Shown here: positions 63,500-64,000 of the stretch, piece after piece
How positions within the stretch are numbered: position 1 is the stretch's first letter
Layout: each line of letters begins with the position of its first letter
From: Candidatus Pseudobacter hemicellulosilyticus
Lineage (GTDB): Bacteria > Bacteroidota > Bacteroidia > Chitinophagales > Chitinophagaceae
DNA: 64,000 nt
Direction: 5' to 3'
Assembly: GCA_029202545.1 (NCBI GenBank)
Contig: CP119311.1
Coordinates: 4,650,001 to 4,714,000, forward strand
Position numbers and translations under genes: made by a program
Notes under the pieces: generated by a model
Told to the model about the DNA's origin: nothing
What the model saw: the letters and a program-made list of their open reading frames with translations, nothing else
Databases searched by the model: none

Positions 63500-63585
63500 G
63501 TTACTGAAAGCCGGTTGCTGCTGATGCAGGAACAGGCCGGATGTTGTTTTATTTGCTAACAAAGACAAAGTAAAAGCTACTCTCC

Positions 63586-64000
63586 ATGAATTCTTTCCGC
63601 CTGATTAAAAACAAAATGAACTTTTTTTCCGCACTCTTATTACTGGCTATACTGACCGCCGGTTCCTGCAAAAAGGAATATGTTGACAAGTACAATATTA
63701 TACCCGGAGACACCGTCACTGTACTGGGGTATAATCATATGCTGTCCTTCGCTATCCATGAATACCATCCCGATACTGTATTGAAAGCCGCTATCAAAGA
63801 AGATTCCCTGCTGGTATACTGGCCAGTGTATAAAGCCGCCCCGGAAACCTTCAGCCCGGATATAAGCCTGCCGGAAAAAGCCACCGTTACACCTGCTTCA
63901 GGAACTGCGGTCCCATTTAAGACCGGCACCCGGTTCACCGTAAAAGCCGAAGACGGCACTACACGGGTATTTACGCTGAAGCTGATCTACAACCAGGCGC
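63586..64000 (+). CDS. Partial lipoprotein with DUF5018-like domain, cut by the window edge
   Basis: 138 codons read from the ATG at 63586 to the edge; the gene continues beyond. Lipoprotein leader LLAILTAGSCKKEY. The rest (PDISLPEKATVTPASGTAVP, RFTVKAEDGTTRVFTLKLI) matches the YTVTAEDGTTKTY-type Ig-like repeat also seen at 61899. Unknown function; probably part of the same lipoprotein operon. Confidence 0.65.
   Translation, partial: MNSFRLIKNKMNFFSALLLLAILTAGSCKKEYVDKYNIIPGDTVTVLGYNHMLSFAIHEYHPDTVLKAAIKEDSLLVYWPVYKAAPETFSPDISLPEKATVTPASGTAVPFKTGTRFTVKAEDGTTRVFTLKLIYNQA

Overview
The window looks like a chromosomal segment from a Bacteroidota member of the Chitinophagaceae type. The evidence is several SusC/SusD pairs, a hybrid two-component (HTCS) regulator, FecR/ECF sigma regulation, a type IX secretion C-terminal sorting domain, DUF4249/TonB receptor pairing, many short-leader lipoproteins and TAnnTTTG-like -7 promoter elements. 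I see no tRNA, rRNA, CRISPR array, insertion sequence or prophage. Species cannot be named from the sequence alone.

Layout. 1-2300: a YqaE/Pmp3 membrane peptide and a large nitronate-monooxygenase-like protein. 2384-19351 (minus strand): a predicted xyloglucan utilisation locus transcribed as GH31 (PA14 insert) > SusC > SusD > surface lipoprotein > GH5 > GH2, with its HTCS sensor/regulator upstream. 19484-22803: a beta-barrel protein coupled to a small HMA-like protein, then a LytS/LytR-type two-component pair. 22993-31850 (plus strand): an ECF sigma / FecR / STN-SusC / SusD / GH43 locus whose SusD carries an inserted carbohydrate-binding-like domain. 32150-34879: a LamG/TIG/FG-GAP protein with a type IX sorting tail. 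35048-41501: an isoprenylcysteine-methyltransferase-like protein coupled to a CmoA homologue, a Kef-type antiporter, two GNATs, a DinB protein and a MocR regulator. 41574-45364: a TonB receptor, a DUF4249 lipoprotein and a MarR regulator. 45443-48906: a compartment-free ethanolamine module (permease, eutB, eutC), in which eutC has an in-frame ochre stop. 49109-51827: a beta-helix protein and a Tat-signal superoxide dismutase. 51976-60636: the least explained region (below). 61107-64000: a run of lipoproteins starting with an HmuY-like protein; the last one is cut by the window edge.

Most interesting region. At 54612-60636 four tightly linked plus-strand genes encode two full-length paralogues of a family I do not recognise (496 and 473 aa), a nitrilase-superfamily-like protein between them, and a two-TM protein with a C-terminal GH25 lysozyme domain whose start codon overlaps the stop of the second paralogue. 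Divergent to it is a four-gene operon: a small PCPPLC-motif protein, a polytopic membrane protein, a histidine kinase without an obvious sensor domain, and a NarL-type regulator. The shared intergenic region holds a 20-bp inverted repeat (54511-54530) that could be the operator joining the two halves.

A second discovery is a family of three 121-bp intergenic elements (334-454, 20864-20984, 31930-32050). They have 23-bp terminal inverted repeats and internal hairpins built on the same GCCTCCGGC core. A further short motif, GGTTCGTCCC, recurs five times, twice directly abutting the U-tract of a minus-strand terminator.
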